From Streptomyces sp. CB00316 (GTDB lineage Bacteria; Actinomycetota; Actinomycetes; Streptomycetales; Streptomycetaceae), in contig NZ_LIXI01000002.1 of assembly GCF_001905595.1 (NCBI RefSeq), positions 744,001 through 808,000 of the forward strand: a stretch of DNA of 64,000 nucleotides. The letters are read 5' to 3'. The translations under genes and the position numbers were made by a program. The notes below the pieces were generated by a model. It was not told the origin of the DNA and ran no database searches. It was given only the letters and a program-made list of their open reading frames with translations. Positions within the stretch are counted from its first letter, which is position 1; each line of letters starts with the position of its first letter. Positions 48,679 to 56,967 of the stretch are shown here, piece after piece.

Positions 48679-49532
48679 ACACCCACCTCACCACCGCCCT
48701 CGACCTGGCCGCCCGGGGTGTTCCGGTCCTGCCGTTGCGGGCCGGGAAGGTTCCGTTCGGGAACTGCCCAGCCTGCCGTGACAACGCCTGCGGCGGCCGG
48801 CCGAACATGAAGACCCCCGGCCCCTGCACCTGCCCCCGCCCCTGCCACGCCTGGGCCGCCGCCACCACCGACCCCGCCACCCTCACCGCCCGCCCGTGGG
48901 CGACCGCGTGGGCGCAGGCTCAGGCCGTTGCCTACCACCCCGGCGGGGCCGGGCTGACCGTCGTGGACCTGGACGACGCCGACGCCGTCGTCTGGGCCCA
49001 CCAGACGCTCCCCACCACCCGCATCGTGCTGACGACGCGGGGCGAGCACTGGATCTACCGGGGCGTGATGCCCTCCGCGAACCGCGTGCGGCCCGGCGTG
49101 GACGTCAAGTCGGCCATGTCCTACGCCCGGTGGCTCGGCCCCGGCACCGGCACCATGACCGCCCTGCCGGATGTCGTGCGCGGGCTGGTGGTGAAGGAAG
49201 AGACCACCTCCCCCCGGGGCGGGGTGGTCTCTTCACCCCCCGACCGAGCCGCGTGGGATCACCGGGTGGCCACCGGGTGCCGTCACACCGAGCGCTACGT
49301 CCGCACCGGCCTGGAGCGCGGTCTCGCCCTGGTGCGGGCCCGCAGGGAGAGCGGGGCCGGGTCGCAGGCGTTCGGTGTCGCGCAGTTCATCGCCAAGCAG
49401 CACGCGGACTGCCCCGGCCCCTGCGGCCTGGACGTCCTGGGACAGCAGCTCATCACCACCGCCGTGTCCATGGGCGTTCCCGAGCCGTACGCGGCCAGGG
49501 CGGTCACCAACGGCCTGGCAGGCGCCGCATGA
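48675..49532 (+). CDS. bifunctional DNA primase/polymerase (Prim-Pol)
   Basis: A 285-residue protein. ALDLAARGVPVLPLRAGKVP at the start is the usual Prim-Pol opening. A zinc-binding-like insert (CPACRDNACGG, CTCPRPC) follows at about 32-55, and the catalytic aspartates lie in LTVVDLDDADAV (about 95-102), with ANRVRPGVDVKS downstream. In AICEs of this class a Prim-Pol replaces the RepSA initiator and drives autonomous replication with the downstream DUF3987 helicase-like protein. Coupled to neighbours by ATGA overlaps. Confidence 0.84.
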   Translation: MNTHLTTALDLAARGVPVLPLRAGKVPFGNCPACRDNACGGRPNMKTPGPCTCPRPCHAWAAATTDPATLTARPWATAWAQAQAVAYHPGGAGLTVVDLDDADAVVWAHQTLPTTRIVLTTRGEHWIYRGVMPSANRVRPGVDVKSAMSYARWLGPGTGTMTALPDVVRGLVVKEETTSPRGGVVSSPPDRAAWDHRVATGCRHTERYVRTGLERGLALVRARRESGAGSQAFGVAQFIAKQHADCPGPCGLDVLGQQLITTAVSMGVPEPYAARAVTNGLAGAA

Positions 49533-49903
49533 ACAACGCCTCCGAACCCACACCGGGTGGGCGTCAGCTCGGCATCGACGGGCTTCCCACCGCCCCCACA
49601 ACAGCATCCCGGGCGGTGCGTGCGGTGGTTGGGCGTAAGTCGTCGGCCGTAGGCCGTCCGCTTCGTCTTGTCCGCCCTGACCCGCACCCGCCCACCACGC
49701 CCGGCCCCCGGCAGGTGTTGCGGTGCCTGGACGTCGTCGCGCCGCCGTCGTTCTCGGCTCTGGTGTCGGCCCGGTCCTGGTGCCGGTGCGGATACGAGCG
49801 CACCGCACGCGGCCGTTCCGGTGTCCTGGCCCTGATTGAAGCCCACACCGCCCACCCCGAGTCCTGCCCGCTGCGCAACCTGGAAGGGAGCAAGGCCGCA
49901 TGA
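49529..49903 (+). CDS. small hypothetical protein with Cys cluster
   Basis: A 124-residue protein between the primase and DUF3987 genes, overlapping both by four bases. The N-terminal half is Pro/Arg-rich. CLDVVAPPSFSALVSARSW is followed by CRCGYERTARG and a final HTAHPESCPL, giving four cysteines and histidines that could make a zinc site. Likely a replication accessory from its position; family not recognised. Confidence 0.6.
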   Translation: MNNASEPTPGGRQLGIDGLPTAPTTASRAVRAVVGRKSSAVGRPLRLVRPDPHPPTTPGPRQVLRCLDVVAPPSFSALVSARSWCRCGYERTARGRSGVLALIEAHTAHPESCPLRNLEGSKAA

Positions 49904-51444
49904 GCGCCGACCTGTGGGAGGGCTTCAACGACTCCCTGGACCCCGAGACCATCACCGGCCCCGTCTGGGATGAACCCGTCCCCCTCAACCCCCGCCGCGA
50001 ACTCCCCACGTTCCCCGTGCACGCGCTGCCCGAGTGGCTGAGCGGCATGGTCGCCGGAGTAGCGGAGGAGACGCAGACCCCGGTGGACCTGGCCGGGTGC
50101 CTGGCCCTCGCTGTGCTCGCCACGGCGGCCGGCGGGCGGGCCACGGTTCACGTGCGGGGGCACTGGCGGGAGCCGGTGAACCTCTACACCGCCGTGGCCC
50201 TGCCCCCCGGCAACCGTAAGAGCGCCGTGTTCACCCTCATGACCGGCCCGCTCCTCGCCGCTGAGAAGGCGTTGGTGGAGTTGTCTGGTCCGCGCCGGGC
50301 GGAAGCCGAGACCACCGCCCGCCTGGCCCGTTCCGCAGCCGACAAGGCCGCCCAGAAGGCCGCAGCAGCCGAACCGGGGCTGCGGGACCAGCTCACCGCC
50401 GAAGCCGTCCACCTCGCCCAGCAGGCGGATGAGATGACGGTGCCCGCGAAGCCGCAGTTGGTCGCGGACGACGTCACCCCCGAAAGCCTCGCCACCCTGG
50501 TCGCGGACCAGGACGGGCGGATGAGCGTCATGTCCGCCGAGGGCGAGATCTTCGACATCATCGCCGGACGCTACTCCGGCACGCCCAACATGGGCATCTT
50601 CCTCAAGGGCCACGCCGGGGACATGGTGAGGGTGAACAGGCAGGGGCGGGACGCGCAGCACGTCGAAGCCCCCGCCATCACCATGGGCCTGGCCATCCAG
50701 CCCGAAGTGCTGGACGCCCTGGGCAGGGTGAAGGGGGCTGACGGGCGGGGACTGCTGGCCCGGTTCCTGTACGCCAAGCCCGTCTCTCTCGTCGGCTCCC
50801 GCAACCTCACCCCGAACCTCCTGCCGGAGGAAACCGCGGCTGCCTATGCGAAGCGGTTGGGTGGGCTGACGCTGGCGTTGGCGGACTGGACCGACCCGGC
50901 CGTCCTCACCCTCACTCCCGACGCCGACGCTGTCCTCTTGGCCTATCAGAAGGTGACCGAGTCTCGGATCGGGAAGGGCCGCAGCCTCCATCCGGTCATC
51001 AAGTGGGCGTCCAAGCGCGACGGGGCCGTCGCCCGCATCGCCGGACTCCTCCACCTGGCCACCCATCCCGACAACGGATGGATGGTCCCCATCGAAGCCG
51101 CCACCATGGCCAACGCAGTGGAGATTGGCGACTACTTCACCGCTCACGCCCTGGAAGTCTTCGACGCCATGGGCGCCGACCCCGCACAGGGAGCCGCCCA
51201 CCAGCTCCTCACCCACCTCAAGGAACAGCGCCTCTCCGGCTTCACCAAGCGGGAGCTGTTCCGGGGCTTGTCGCGCGGTGACTTCCCCGCCATGACCGAC
51301 CTGGACCCCGCGCTGATGCTGCTGGAAGAACACGGATGGGTCCGCCAGCAGCCCGCACCCGCGCGTACCGGGCGCGGTGGCCGGCCGCCGTCGCCCCGCT
51401 TCGACACCCACCCCAACGTCACCCCGCCACTCACCACCGGCTGA
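49900..51444 (+). CDS. YfjI/DUF3987 family protein (replication-associated)
   Basis: A 514-residue protein of the DUF3987 type. An N-terminal FPVHALPEWLSGMVAGVAEE, then a P-loop-like YTAVALPPGNRKSAVF (about 92-107; the loop ends RKS instead of GKS/T), an Ala-rich coiled coil (about 125-170), DDVTPESLATLVADQDGRMSVMSAEGEIFD (about 190-220) and FLKGHAGDMVRVNR. These proteins follow primases in mobile elements and are thought to act as helicases. A winged-helix-like segment (about 425-490) ends it. The stop lies within the first iteron-like repeat. Confidence 0.78.
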   Translation: MSADLWEGFNDSLDPETITGPVWDEPVPLNPRRELPTFPVHALPEWLSGMVAGVAEETQTPVDLAGCLALAVLATAAGGRATVHVRGHWREPVNLYTAVALPPGNRKSAVFTLMTGPLLAAEKALVELSGPRRAEAETTARLARSAADKAAQKAAAAEPGLRDQLTAEAVHLAQQADEMTVPAKPQLVADDVTPESLATLVADQDGRMSVMSAEGEIFDIIAGRYSGTPNMGIFLKGHAGDMVRVNRQGRDAQHVEAPAITMGLAIQPEVLDALGRVKGADGRGLLARFLYAKPVSLVGSRNLTPNLLPEETAAAYAKRLGGLTLALADWTDPAVLTLTPDADAVLLAYQKVTESRIGKGRSLHPVIKWASKRDGAVARIAGLLHLATHPDNGWMVPIEAATMANAVEIGDYFTAHALEVFDAMGADPAQGAAHQLLTHLKEQRLSGFTKRELFRGLSRGDFPAMTDLDPALMLLEEHGWVRQQPAPARTGRGGRPPSPRFDTHPNVTPPLTTG

Positions 51445-51733
51445 CAGAACCCCCATTCCGCTGACAGAACTGACACAACCCCCGCTCTAACCCGCTGACC
51501 TGCACAAAGAGCCATGATCACGGCTCTGACAAAACCTCCGAAAACTCTGACAGAACCTCCCCGCCCCCGGTTTCCGACACAGCCCACACCGGCCGTGCCG
51601 GTGTCGGGGGCGCTCTGACAGAAACCCCTGCCCGGAGGTTCTGTCAGAGTTTTTTGAGGTTTTGTCACGACGCTGGAAACCGGAGTATCCGCAGGTCAGC
51701 GGGCTAGCGGCTAGGTTCTGTCAGTTCTGTCAC
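51441..51733. repeat. CTGACAGAAC iteron-like array, candidate origin or operator
   Basis: Around ten copies of a decamer occupy 293 bases with almost no coding sequence. Direct: 51441, 51461, 51470 (CTGACACAAC), 51525 (CTGACAAAAC), 51547, 51615 (CTGACAGAAA). Inverted GTTCTGTCAG: 51638, 51659 (GTTTTGTCAC), 51715, 51724 (GTTCTGTCAC). An AGAGCC/GGCTCT hairpin with TGATCA near its centre lies at 51508-51527. Located between the replication genes and xis-int, it could be the replication origin, or the binding region of the excisionase or another regulator. Confidence 0.65.
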
Positions 51734-51766
51734 GGATACCGGCCCAAGCCCCGAGGAAGGCACGTC

Positions 51767-51979
51767 GTGAGCACCGCAACAGACCTCGTTGACCCGACCC
51801 TCGTTCTCCTCACCGTCGAAGAAGCCGCACGTCGGCTCAGCGTCGGCCGGACCACCTGCTTCGCCCTGATCCGCTCGGGAGCACTGGAGTCGCTGACGGT
51901 CGGCAGTCTCCGCCGCGTCCCCGCCGACGCCCCGGCCGCGTACCTCGCCCGCCGCCGCGCCGAGCAGTACACCGCCTGA
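51767..51979 (+). CDS. xis: excisionase (Xis), MerR-like helix-turn-helix
   Basis: A 70-residue protein with the HTH_17/excisionase pattern: LLTVEEAARRLSVGRTTCFALIRSGALESLTVGSLRRVP (about 14-52) followed by YLARRRA. Excisionases bend DNA at the attachment arms and direct the integrase to excision. GTG 51767 preceded by GAGGAAGG. 75 bases upstream of int on the same strand, the standard xis-int order. Confidence 0.88.
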   Translation: MSTATDLVDPTLVLLTVEEAARRLSVGRTTCFALIRSGALESLTVGSLRRVPADAPAAYLARRRAEQYTA

Positions 51980-52054
51980 ACCACTCCACATACACGGGGC
52001 GCCACCTCACCTGGTGGCGTCCCGTGCTCACACACACCCCGAAGGAGTCCGCCC

Positions 52055-53332
52055 GTGGCGGAAGAGAAGAAGCGCACCCGGCAGCCCAACGGGCGCTCAT
52101 CCATCTATCAGGGCAAGGACGGCAAGTGGCACGGCCGCGTCACGGTGGGGATTCGTGACGACGGCAAGCCGGACCGGCGCCATGTCGAACGCAAGACCCG
52201 AGCCGCCGTGACGGCCGCTGTGCGTGAACTGGAGAAGCAGCGCGACAGCGGAGCCGTACGCAAGGCCGGGCGCGCCTGGACGGTAGAGGCGTGGCTGACG
52301 CATTGGGTGGAGACCATCGCACCGCTCGCTGTGAACGAGAACACCATGGTCGGGTACGGCGTCGCGGTCCGGAAGCACCTCATTCCTGCGCTGGGAGGGC
52401 ACCGTCTGGACAAGCTTGGGCCTGAGCACATCGAGCGGTTCTACGGCCGGATGCAGGCCGATGGCCGTCGTGCCGGGACGATCCACCAAATCCACCGCAC
52501 CTTCCGGACGGCCCTGAACGAAGCGGTCCGCCGGGGGCACCTCACCCGTAACCCGGTGCAGCTCGCCAAGGCGCCGCGTCTGAACGACGAGGAGATCGAG
52601 CCGTACACCGTCGATGAGGTAAAGCGCCTCCTTGTGGCCGCCGACAAGGGGCGGAACTCGGCACGGTGGGCCGTGGCGCTCGCGCTGGGGCTTCGGCAGG
52701 GGGAAGCCCTGGGACTGAAGTGGGCAGACGTGGACACGGCGCGGGGCGTCCTGATGGTCCGGCGAAGCCGCCGGCGTCCGCGCTACGCCCACGGCTGCAG
52801 CGACCCGTGCGGGCGTAAGGCCGGGTACTGCCCCCAGCGCAAGCGCACCAACCCGGAGACGGCCGACACCAAGTCGCGCGCCGGGCGCCGGGTGGTCGGT
52901 CTGCCCGCACAGCTCGCGGACTTGCTGACCACCCACCAGGTGAAGCAGGAAGCCGAACGCCTGGAGGCGGGTGACAAGTGGGCGGATGAGGGATGGCTGT
53001 TCGCCACCCCGGACGGACGGGGCACCTCGACCCGCACCGACTACGACGACTGGAAGGAGCTGTTGGCTGCCGCTGGGGTCAGGGACGGTCGTCTGCACGA
53101 TGCCCGCCACACCGCCGCAACTGTTCTGCTGATCCTCGGTGTCTCCGAGCGTGCTGTCATGGGGCTCATGGGGTGGTCCACCACCGCTATGGCGGCGCGG
53201 TATCAGCACATGGTCGACACCGTGCGCACGGACGTGGCTCGGCAGGTCGACGGACTCATCTGGAAACCGGCAGGAGAGCGGCCGGACGACAATGACGACG
53301 GGGCCGCTGGGGTGCTCGTACCGGCCAACTGA
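52055..53332 (+). CDS. int: tyrosine-recombinase integrase
   Basis: A 425-residue phage-type integrase. An N-terminal arm-binding domain (SIYQGKDGKWHGRVTVGIRDDG, about 16-37), a SAM-like core-binding domain (about 75-170) and the catalytic domain with Arg in LGLRQGEALGL (about 215), HDARH in LHDARHTAATVLL (about 347), LMGWS and the nucleophile Tyr in RYQHM (about 383). A CSDPCGRKAGYC zinc-like insert lies near 249-260, common in streptomycete AICE integrases. GTG start with AAGGAG upstream. The stop overlaps the right arm repeat, and the attachment core follows 66 bases on. Confidence 0.95.
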   Translation: MAEEKKRTRQPNGRSSIYQGKDGKWHGRVTVGIRDDGKPDRRHVERKTRAAVTAAVRELEKQRDSGAVRKAGRAWTVEAWLTHWVETIAPLAVNENTMVGYGVAVRKHLIPALGGHRLDKLGPEHIERFYGRMQADGRRAGTIHQIHRTFRTALNEAVRRGHLTRNPVQLAKAPRLNDEEIEPYTVDEVKRLLVAADKGRNSARWAVALALGLRQGEALGLKWADVDTARGVLMVRRSRRRPRYAHGCSDPCGRKAGYCPQRKRTNPETADTKSRAGRRVVGLPAQLADLLTTHQVKQEAERLEAGDKWADEGWLFATPDGRGTSTRTDYDDWKELLAAAGVRDGRLHDARHTAATVLLILGVSERAVMGLMGWSTTAMAARYQHMVDTVRTDVARQVDGLIWKPAGERPDDNDDGAAGVLVPAN

Positions 53333-53349
53333 GACGGAAACTGAGACGG
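53331..53349. promoter_or_regulatory. right integrase arm-type repeat
   Basis: Exact copy of the 19-bp repeat at 38942-38960, starting at the second base of the int stop codon and ending 48 bases before the right core repeat. Confidence 0.6.
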
Positions 53350-53359
53350 AGGGCAAAGC

Positions 53360-53390
53360 GAAGGGTCCGGCTCATCGAGCCGGACCCTTC
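53360..53390. terminator. element-borne bidirectional terminator (int / tRNA-Ser)
   Basis: GAAGGGTCCGGCT / AGCCGGACCCTTC, 13-bp perfect arms, loop CATCG. It ends int on the plus strand and sits just downstream of tRNA-Ser(CGA) on the minus strand, so it now terminates the host tRNA. Confidence 0.8.
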
Positions 53391-53397
53391 GTCTACC

Positions 53398-53456
53398 AGC
53401 GGTAGCGGTGGGATTTGAACCCACGGTGACGGGTTACGCCACACTCGCTTTCGAGG
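53398..53456. repeat. right attachment site of the AICE (59-bp direct repeat)
   Basis: Identical to 38765-38823. Here it forms the 3' part of a complete tRNA, so the element carried a copy that restored the gene on insertion. Confidence 0.95.
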
Positions 53457-53487
53457 CGAGCTCCTTCGGCCGCTCGGACACGCTACC
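53400..53487 (-). tRNA. tRNA-Ser (anticodon CGA), AICE integration target
   Basis: Minus strand, 88 nt: acceptor GGTAGCG/CGCTACC with discriminator G, anticodon stem CTCGC/GCGAG with loop CTCGAAA (anticodon CGA), class II variable arm, and T arm with GGTTCAAATCC. Complete and apparently functional; its 3' half is the attachment repeat. Confidence 0.95.
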
Positions 53488-53554
53488 GAGAGAGAGCTTA
53501 GACCATCCCGGGGCGTGCACAGAAATCGGTTCTCGGGGGTGGGGCCGTGGCCGG

Positions 53555-54091
53555 TCAGAGTGTGCGGAAGAAGGCCGTCAGCCGGGTCGCGCAGTCATCC
53601 TCCAGGACGCCCGCGACGACCTCAGGGCGGTGGTTCAGGCGGCGGTCGCGGATGACGTCCCAGAGGGAGCCGGCCGCGCCGGCCTTCTCGTCATGGGCTC
53701 CGTAGACGACCCGGGCCACCCGGGACTGGACCAAGGCGCCCGCGCACATCGTGCAGGGCTCCAGCGTGACCACCAGCGTGCAGCCGGTCAGGCGCCACTC
53801 GCCGACCGCCTCGGCCGCCCGGCGCAGGGCCAGGATCTCGGCGTGCGCGGTCGGGTCGCCGGTGGCCTCGCGCTCGTTGTGGGCGGCGGCCAGTTCGGTG
53901 CCGTCGGGGCCGAGCAGGACGGCGCCGACCGGTACGTCACCGGCCGACGCCGCCCTCTCGGCCTCGGCCAGGGCGCGGCGCATCGGGGCCTGCCACGGAT
54001 CGCGTACGGGGTCGGGGCCGGGCACAGGTACGCGTACGGGATCCGGGGTGGGCCGGGGGGAGGAGGAAGGGTTCGGCGGGCTTGCGGTCAC
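53555..54091 (-). CDS. tadA: tRNA adenosine(34) deaminase TadA
   Basis: A 178-residue deaminase. After a Pro-rich leader, MRRALAEAERAASAGDVPVGAVLL opens the conserved domain (from about 37); zinc ligands are in DPTAHAEILALRR (His-Ala-Glu with the catalytic Glu, about 83) and PCTMCAGAL (two Cys, about 113-116). It converts A34 of tRNA-Arg(ACG), encoded at 12527-12599, to inosine. The true start may be the internal Met at about residue 37, because most TadA proteins lack the leader. The associated gene lies 183 bases upstream on the same strand. Confidence 0.92.
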   Translation of the reverse strand: MTASPPNPSSSPRPTPDPVRVPVPGPDPVRDPWQAPMRRALAEAERAASAGDVPVGAVLLGPDGTELAAAHNEREATGDPTAHAEILALRRAAEAVGEWRLTGCTLVVTLEPCTMCAGALVQSRVARVVYGAHDEKAGAAGSLWDVIRDRRLNHRPEVVAGVLEDDCATRLTAFFRTL

Positions 54092-54274
54092 CCGCGGACC
54101 TTAACGGACGGGGACAGGGCGGAAACGGGCCAGGGCCGGAGGGGGCCGGAGTCGGAGTCGGGGGGTGCGCGGTCCGGCTCGGGAAGGTGTCCAGCAGCGG
54201 GAGGGTGTCCGGCCGAGGGAGCGCCGTCCGGCCCCCGGGAAGGCTGTCCGGCGGGCAGGGCCGCCGGACAGCCC

Positions 54275-54877
54275 CTAGCGGACCGCCTCCAGGACCTCGG
54301 CCGCTCCCAGCGCGTCGGCGATCTCCGTCAGCGCGTCGGTTCGCAGCGTCAGCAGGTCCTTCTCGGAGACCCCGAAGTCGGCGAGGATGCCCAGATCGCC
54401 GATCGGGCCCGCCGGGACGGAGCCGGAGTCAGGATCGGAGCCCGTATCCGCGCCGGGGTCGGTGGTCGTCGCGGAGGAGGACGCGGGCCGGGCCGGGCCG
54501 TCCGGTTCGCCGTCCTCCGTGCCGTCGAGGTCGACGAGCTCTTCCAGCGCGGCGATCTCGTCCTCGGCCCCTGGTTCGCGGCCGAGCAGTTCGTCGGTGA
54601 GCAGGATCTCCCCGTACGAGGAGCGGGCGGCGGCGGACGCGTCCGAGACGTAGATACGGGGGTCCTCCTCACCGTCCACCCGGAGGATGCCGAACCAGGC
54701 GTCCTCCTGCTCGATGTAGACCAGGACCGTGTCCTCGTCCACCGAGACCTTCTGGGCCAGATCCGTCAGGTCGGACAGGGTCTCCACATTGTCGAGCTCT
54801 GTATCGCTCGCTTCCCACCCGTCTTCGGTGCGCGCGAGCAGTGCGGCGAAGTACACCGTGACTCTCCCACTGGTCAT
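54275..54877 (-). CDS. tRNA adenosine deaminase-associated protein
   Basis: A 200-residue acidic protein. VTVYFAALLARTEDGWEASD and DLTDLAQKVSVDEDTVLVYIEQEDAWFGILRVDGEEDPRIYVSDASAAARSSYGE (given in part) match the actinobacterial family that is consistently encoded beside tadA. The middle is an acidic Ser/Asp/Pro-rich linker, and DLGILADFGVSEKDLLTL near the end is a second conserved helix pair. ATG 54877 is preferred; a longer frame to 54943 adds arginine-rich residues. Molecular role unknown, probably linked to tRNA editing. Confidence 0.85.
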   Translation of the reverse strand: MTSGRVTVYFAALLARTEDGWEASDTELDNVETLSDLTDLAQKVSVDEDTVLVYIEQEDAWFGILRVDGEEDPRIYVSDASAAARSSYGEILLTDELLGREPGAEDEIAALEELVDLDGTEDGEPDGPARPASSSATTTDPGADTGSDPDSGSVPAGPIGDLGILADFGVSEKDLLTLRTDALTEIADALGAAEVLEAVR

Positions 54878-55075
54878 AGGTGAATCGGTCCGACGGGAGG
54901 GCAGACGGCGATCCGTCTGCTCTGAGCCCCGCCCAATCGGCATCGTGGCAGAAACAAGCGCCGAGCGAGACCTCTTCGGCCGTTGCGTCGGCCATCAGTT
55001 CCAGGAGTGCCTGGTCGGCCGTCTGCCTGACGGACCCGATCAGCGGAGGGCGTGCGCCGGTGGTACCGGAGGGCT

Positions 55076-55318
55076 TCACCAGCGGAACGTACGCATCCGC
55101 ATCTGTTGCCGCATACGGGCCGCACGGGCCCGCCGCGGCTGCACCCGGTCCCGCAGCTGCTTGGCCTCATGGAGCTCGCGGAGGAATTGGGCGCGCCGCC
55201 TGCGCCGCGCCGCGTCACTCTCCTGCGCGTCCGTGACGTCACCCGTCGCGCCCTGCGGCTCGCGCGCGTCGCTCACTCCGCGTGAGCCCGGGTTCCGCGG
55301 CTGTTCCCCGTCCGCCAT
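55076..55318 (-). CDS. small highly basic hypothetical protein
   Basis: An 80-residue protein: a polar start (MADGEQPRNPGSRGVSDARE) and a strongly basic helical end (RRRRRAQFLRELHEAKQLRD, RRARAARMRQQMRMRTFRW). The basic tail suggests RNA or DNA binding, perhaps ribosome-associated. It sits between the deaminase-associated gene and upp; I recall a similar small gene at this place in other streptomycetes. Confidence 0.62.
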   Translation of the reverse strand: MADGEQPRNPGSRGVSDAREPQGATGDVTDAQESDAARRRRRAQFLRELHEAKQLRDRVQPRRARAARMRQQMRMRTFRW

Positions 55319-55420
55319 CGACACATCACCCCAACGCTGGGTCCGTATGCCCCCACCTTCCCCCCGAACAGGTGGTTGATGCCAGCGCAGAGTGCCGGAA
55401 GGCGCGGTTACTGTTGACGC

Positions 55421-56056
55421 ATGCGGATCCACGTCGTCGACCACCCGCTGGTGGCGCACAAACTGACCACGCTGCGCGACAAGCGCACCGACTCCCCGAC
55501 CTTCCGGCGCCTCGCCGACGAGCTGGTCACCCTTCTCGCCTACGAGGCCACCCGGGACGTGCGTACCGAGCAGGTCGACATCGAGACCCCGGTGACGCCC
55601 ACGACGGGCGTCAAGCTCTCGCACCCCCGGCCCCTCGTCGTCCCGATCCTGCGCGCCGGCCTCGGGATGCTGGACGGCATGGTGCGGCTGCTGCCCACCG
55701 CCGAAGTGGGCTTCCTCGGCATGATCCGCAACGAGGAGACGCTCCAGGCGGAGACGTACGCGACCCGGATGCCCGAGGACCTCTCCGGCCGCCAGGTCTA
55801 CGTCCTCGACCCGATGCTGGCCACCGGCGGCACGCTCGTCGCGGCCATCCGCGAGCTGATCAAGCGCGGCGCCGACGACGTCACCGCCGTCGTCCTCCTC
55901 GCGGCGCCCGAGGGCGTCGAGGTGATGGAGCGCGAGCTGGCGGGCACCCCCGTCACCGTCGTCACCGCCTCCGTCGACGAGCGGCTCAACGAGCACGGCT
56001 ACATCGTGCCGGGCCTCGGCGACGCCGGTGACCGGATGTACGGGACCGCGGAGTAG
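55421..56056 (+). CDS. upp: uracil phosphoribosyltransferase
   Basis: A 211-residue salvage enzyme making UMP from uracil and [33 protein letters not shown] is the typical start; [13 protein letters not shown] (about 76) and the PRPP-binding loop [12 protein letters not shown] (about 127-138) and uracil-binding [17 protein letters not shown] (about 193-209) are intact. Length is normal for the family. Monocistronic, ending in a hairpin shared with the convergent LytR_C gene. Confidence 0.97.
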   Translation: MRIHVVDHPLVAHKLTTLRDKRTDSPTFRRLADELVTLLAYEATRDVRTEQVDIETPVTPTTGVKLSHPRPLVVPILRAGLGMLDGMVRLLPTAEVGFLGMIRNEETLQAETYATRMPEDLSGRQVYVLDPMLATGGTLVAAIRELIKRGADDVTAVVLLAAPEGVEVMERELAGTPVTVVTASVDERLNEHGYIVPGLGDAGDRMYGTAE

Positions 56057-56087
56057 CCCACGCCCATCAGGCACGAGAAGAACAGAA

Positions 56088-56135
56088 CGGTGCCCCTTCC
56101 ACGTGAGCTTCTTTTACGTCGCGGGAGGGGCACCG
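56088..56135. terminator. bidirectional hairpin between upp and the LytR_C gene
   Basis: CGGTGCCCC and GGGGCACCG pair (9 bp), with a second inner stem ACGTGAG..TTTTACGT in the loop. It lies 3' of both convergent genes. Confidence 0.6.
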
Positions 56136-56164
56136 GTGTGTCCGCGCGTGCCTGTGCGTGCTGC

Positions 56165-56806
56165 TCAGCCGCTCTTCGTCGTCGAGCAGGACGCCGACGG
56201 CGCCGGGGACGGCTTCGTGAGGGCCGTCATCGCGGCCGTGGCCTCCGCCGGGGTGCTGAACGCCTTGAACTTGGCGCCGAGGATCAGGTCGACCTCCGCC
56301 GTCTTGCGGTTGTCGGTCTTCCGCACCGTGCCCGGCAGCTGCGTGCCCAGCACGGTGAAGCTGCCGTCCGCCGCGGTCGGTGCGCCGAGCAGCACGCCGG
56401 GGCCCGGGACCTTCTTGTCGTACGCCTCCGGGGCGTTGCCCACCTCGCCGACGGTGAACCCGCGCTTCTTCAGCTCGTCCGCGGCGGCCTTGGCGAGCCC
56501 GCTGCGGGTCGTCGCGTTGTAGACGTTGACCTTGATCCCGGCCGGCTTCGGCAGAGCCTTGGCGGGGGCCGCGGGCTTCGGCGTGGGGCAGTCCCGCTGG
56601 TGGCCGGCGGCGCTCGCGCTCTTGTCGCCGCCCGTGAAGACGTCGATGAGCTGCAGTGTTCCCCAGCCGGCGAGGCCGAGGGCCACCACGGCCGAGACGC
56701 CCGCGAGGACGATCCTGCGGCGGTGCCGGGGGCGGCGCATGCGGGGATAGGTTTCGCCCGTGATGCGGTACTTTCCGCCCATGCCGGGGGGAGTGAGCAT
56801 GCTCAT
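56165..56806 (-). CDS. LytR_C-domain envelope protein
   Basis: A 213-residue protein with one TM helix (RIVLAGVSAVVALGLAGWGTLQLI, about 31-54) and an extracytoplasmic LytR_C domain (about 85-185): IKVNVYNATTRSGLAKAAADELKKRGFTVGEVGNAP and VDLILGAKFK. The cytoplasmic tail is basic. Stand-alone LytR_C proteins are common in actinobacteria near the cell wall; no catalytic LCP domain is present. ATG 56806 is chosen over an upstream alternative at 56875. Confidence 0.83.
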   Translation of the reverse strand: MSMLTPPGMGGKYRITGETYPRMRRPRHRRRIVLAGVSAVVALGLAGWGTLQLIDVFTGGDKSASAAGHQRDCPTPKPAAPAKALPKPAGIKVNVYNATTRSGLAKAAADELKKRGFTVGEVGNAPEAYDKKVPGPGVLLGAPTAADGSFTVLGTQLPGTVRKTDNRKTAEVDLILGAKFKAFSTPAEATAAMTALTKPSPAPSASCSTTKSG

Positions 56807-56967
56807 GGAGGCAGCGTAGTGCGACCCGGTGATGCTGCGTACTAAATGATCAACGTATGGCACCCGGATGAGCACGAAAGCACCCGAAAGGCCCGAATTC
56901 GCGTGCGACCGCGAGGGCTGCTGTTATAAGGGTGATACGCACGGACGCGCGGGGAACGATGGCGGTG

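Larger units (their letters stand above)
38765..53456. mobile_element. AICE integrated in tRNA-Ser(CGA)
   Basis: A 14.6-kb element between 59-bp repeats, with integrase and excisionase at the right end, FtsK-type TraB for double-stranded DNA transfer, primase-polymerase plus DUF3987 protein for replication, and short Spd-like genes. There is no relaxase and no type IV secretion gene, which distinguishes an AICE from other conjugative elements. Accessory genes are an HTH/PP2C pair and two methyltransferase-like genes. All core genes look intact, so it may be functional. Confidence 0.93.

Noticed and set aside
53360..53390. Attachment-site inverted repeat
   Set aside because: It lies outside the 59-bp identity core and is better explained as a terminator for int and the tRNA.
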